Shown in pieces: positions 7,626 to 8,392 of a stretch of DNA of 8,392 nt (position 1 is the stretch's first letter; every line of letters begins with the position of its first letter). This DNA is from CAZYVD01 sp964651045 (GTDB lineage Bacteria; Zhuqueibacterota; QNDG01; DSAB01). Position numbers and translations under genes: made by a program. Location of the stretch: assembly GCA_964651045.1 (NCBI GenBank), contig CAZYVD010000083.1:1-8392 (forward strand), given 5' to 3'. A model generated the notes under the pieces. The model saw only the letters and a list, made by a program, of their open reading frames with translations, did no database searches and had not been told where the DNA came from.

Positions 7626-8159
7626 TTACTTATCCCCCTCCTCTATCCTTTTATGTTCTGCCTCAATTCTCTTTTGTTCTTCCTCCAGCCTCTTCTGCTC
7701 TTCTTCAATTCTCATTCGCTCTGCCTCCATTCTCTTTTGTTCTTCTTCTAGCCTCTTCTGTTCATCCTCCATTCTCCTTTGTTCTTCTATCATCTTCTGC
7801 ACTTCTTCATAATCTATGCCTGCACTCTCTGGCATGCCAAGTTCCTCAGGATGCAGATATTTACCCCTCTCTTTTCCGCTCTTCTCTACCTCCACCTCAA
7901 TACGGTGTGCTTCGGCATAGGCATCCTTGCGTATACCTGTTACCATCCAGGAAACCTTCATGCCTGGTGTGCCGCCTGCTATCTTGAATCTGTTGCCTGA
8001 GATTTCTTCTGCAATGTAAACCTGAGCAAAACCACCTATACAGGTAAGCTGATACCTGAAATCTCTGTTCAATGCCTCAAACCATTCTGGAAGCTCAACA
8101 ACTGCTTCACCATTTGCATCGAGTACAACAACTCCATCATAAACATTCTTCTCCAGCAA
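7626..8159 (-). CDS. Surface-protein C-terminal domain with charged heptad tail, probably a truncated gene remnant
   Basis: The reading frame encodes 177 residues if begun at the TTG at 8159. Residues about 4-118 (KNVYDGVVVLDANGEAVVEL, then RFKIAGGTPGMKVSWMVTGI, then AHRIEVEVEK and RGKYLHPEELG) resemble, from memory, the conserved C-terminal part of much larger repeat-rich exported proteins in uncultured diderm phyla; the function of that domain is unknown. Residues 124-172 are seven charged heptads. The usual N-terminal and central regions are absent. The TTG has no ribosome binding site. The strong site and ATG at 8211 lie upstream but in another frame, and an in-frame TGA blocks this frame just above codon TGG at 8183. 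Removing one base, for instance from the T5 run at 8164-8168, would join them into MSRRILQCLMVFGTVFLLLEK followed by the domain. I infer a gene shortened by internal deletion and frameshifted. A sequencing error or a real TTG start remain possible. The frame itself is clear; whether the protein is made is doubtful. Confidence 0.62.
   Translation of the reverse strand: MLEKNVYDGVVVLDANGEAVVELPEWFEALNRDFRYQLTCIGGFAQVYIAEEISGNRFKIAGGTPGMKVSWMVTGIRKDAYAEAHRIEVEVEKSGKERGKYLHPEELGMPESAGIDYEEVQKMIEEQRRMEDEQKRLEEEQKRMEAERMRIEEEQKRLEEEQKRIEAEHKRIEEGDK
7644..7790 (-). repeat. Seven 21-nt coding repeats (charged heptads), with a 63-nt higher-order unit
   Basis: The minus strand encodes seven consecutive 7-residue units: IEEQRRM in the first phase, then EDEQKRL, EEEQKRM, EAERMRI, EEEQKRL, EEEQKRI and EAEHKRI. 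The last six form two copies of a 21-residue unit (DNA 7707-7769 and 7644-7706), so a 63-nt block was duplicated. Each heptad has a single hydrophobic residue and many acidic-basic pairs four residues apart, which fits a charged single alpha-helix or weak coiled coil. Such tracts often change copy number by slippage or recombination. Confidence 0.9.
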
Positions 8160-8211
8160 TAAGAAAAACAGTACCGAAAACCATCAGACATTGTAAAATC
8201 CTCCTGCTCAT
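8137..8211 (-). pseudogene. Detached 5' end of the truncated gene: signal-peptide start in another frame
   Basis: From the ATG at 8211-8209 the frame reads MSRRILQCLMVFGTVFLIAG and then EECL before TGA at 8139-8137, 24 codons in all. The basic start and hydrophobic core look like the first part of a signal peptide, but no cleavage site follows. It overlaps the downstream domain frame and differs from it by one nucleotide. Together with the excellent ribosome binding site, this suggests it is the true start of the gene, now cut off from its body. Confidence 0.55.
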
Positions 8212-8216
8212 GACTG

Positions 8217-8224
8217 CCTCCTTT
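8217..8224 (-). promoter_or_regulatory. Strong ribosome binding site before the ATG at 8211
   Basis: The minus strand reads AAAGGAGG here, 5 nt before the ATG at 8211-8209. It is one of the two best Shine-Dalgarno matches in the window. It marks the ATG, not the TTG at 8159, as the natural start of this gene, which is the basis for calling the gene frameshifted. Confidence 0.75.
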
Positions 8225-8244
8225 TGGTTTTGTTAATAACTGAA

Positions 8245-8283
8245 ATTAAATCAGCAGGGAATGGAAATCCCGCAGATCTTAAT
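8245..8283. repeat. Imperfect hairpin in the leader of the truncated gene
   Basis: Fourteen base pairs form between 8245-8260 and 8268-8283 with a 7-nt loop, one mismatch (8253/8274) and bulges at 8256 and 8278. Its left arm, ATTAAATCAGCAGGGA, closely resembles the left arm of the terminator beyond the other end of the gene (ATTAATTTCAGCAGGGGA, ending at 7593). It could be the terminator of a gene lying outside the window, an attenuator, or one copy of a dispersed palindrome. Confidence 0.5.
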
Positions 8284-8325
8284 ATTATTATTATCTGAAC
8301 AAGAAGCTGTGTAAAAGTAAGATTT

Positions 8326-8354
8326 GTTATATTTAACTTTTGGCGTTGTTGCAA
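8326..8354 (-). promoter_or_regulatory. Sigma-70-like promoter for the truncated gene
   Basis: On the minus strand, TTGCAA (8354-8349, 4 of 6 matches to the -35 consensus) is followed after exactly 17 nt by TATAAC (8331-8326, 5 of 6 matches to the -10 consensus). Transcription would start near 8319, giving a leader of about 108 nt that includes the imperfect hairpin. In AT-rich DNA such matches also arise by chance, so this is a candidate only. Confidence 0.42.
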
Positions 8355-8392
8355 AGTTACGTGATCCATAGATAATCGGATTTAATATTTGT

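Noticed and set aside
7644..7790. Possible CRISPR array, because of regular 21-nt spacing
   Set aside because: There are no unique spacers between repeats; the units abut, keep the reading frame and encode heptads, so it is a coding tandem repeat.
7619..7987. Plus-strand open frame of 122 codons opposite the truncated surface gene
   Set aside because: It is the complement of the repetitive charged-helix coding sequence, which yields low-complexity S/F/L/P text. It is a by-product of the repeat.
7779..8000. Second plus-strand frame of 73 codons over the same gene
   Set aside because: There is no ribosome binding site or recognisable sequence, and the opposite strand has a far more convincing conserved domain.
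8137..8211. Programmed ribosomal frameshifting to explain the split gene
   Set aside because: No slippery heptamer with a downstream structure is evident at the junction, and the loss of the usual protein body points to deletion and decay.

Overview
The window is AT-rich DNA that looks like a diderm (Gram-negative type) bacterium. It encodes a protein with a signal peptide, an N-terminal CBM9-like domain and a long beta-barrel-like region of the kind found in outer-membrane proteins. AGA and ATA codons are common, Shine-Dalgarno sequences are clear, and the gene families are ones widespread in FCB-group and other uncultured diderm phyla. The lineage cannot be named from the sequence alone, and no rRNA, tRNA, CRISPR, phage or transposase gene was seen.

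Bases 88-4721 hold a tight four-gene plus-strand operon: a GldA-like ABC ATPase, a six-helix GldF-like ABC-2 permease, a GldG-like membrane-anchored auxiliary subunit, and a membrane-anchored DUF4340 protein. Gaps are 25, 2 and 29 nt. A near-perfect intrinsic terminator (4753-4785) closes the unit. The four proteins probably form one inner-membrane ABC complex with a large extracytoplasmic part. Its substrate is unknown, and the Gld names do not prove gliding motility, because no other motility gene is visible here.

Bases 4924-7557 hold a separate plus-strand gene for an 877-aa DUF5916 outer-membrane protein (signal peptide, CBM9-like domain, barrel). It has a leader of about 140 nt after the terminator. 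A perfect 16-bp hairpin (7578-7613) separates it from the convergent gene that follows.

Bases 7626-8211, on the minus strand, hold what looks like a damaged gene. A promoter-like sequence, a very strong ribosome binding site and an ATG lead into the start of a signal peptide. One nucleotide out of frame, this runs into a conserved domain that I remember as the C-terminal part of much larger repeat-rich surface proteins. The domain ends in a tail of seven charged heptads. The simplest reading is an internal deletion plus a frameshift. A related palindrome lies on each side of this gene. This is the most unusual part of the window; the rest is recognisable families, and I see no clear evidence of a wholly new system.
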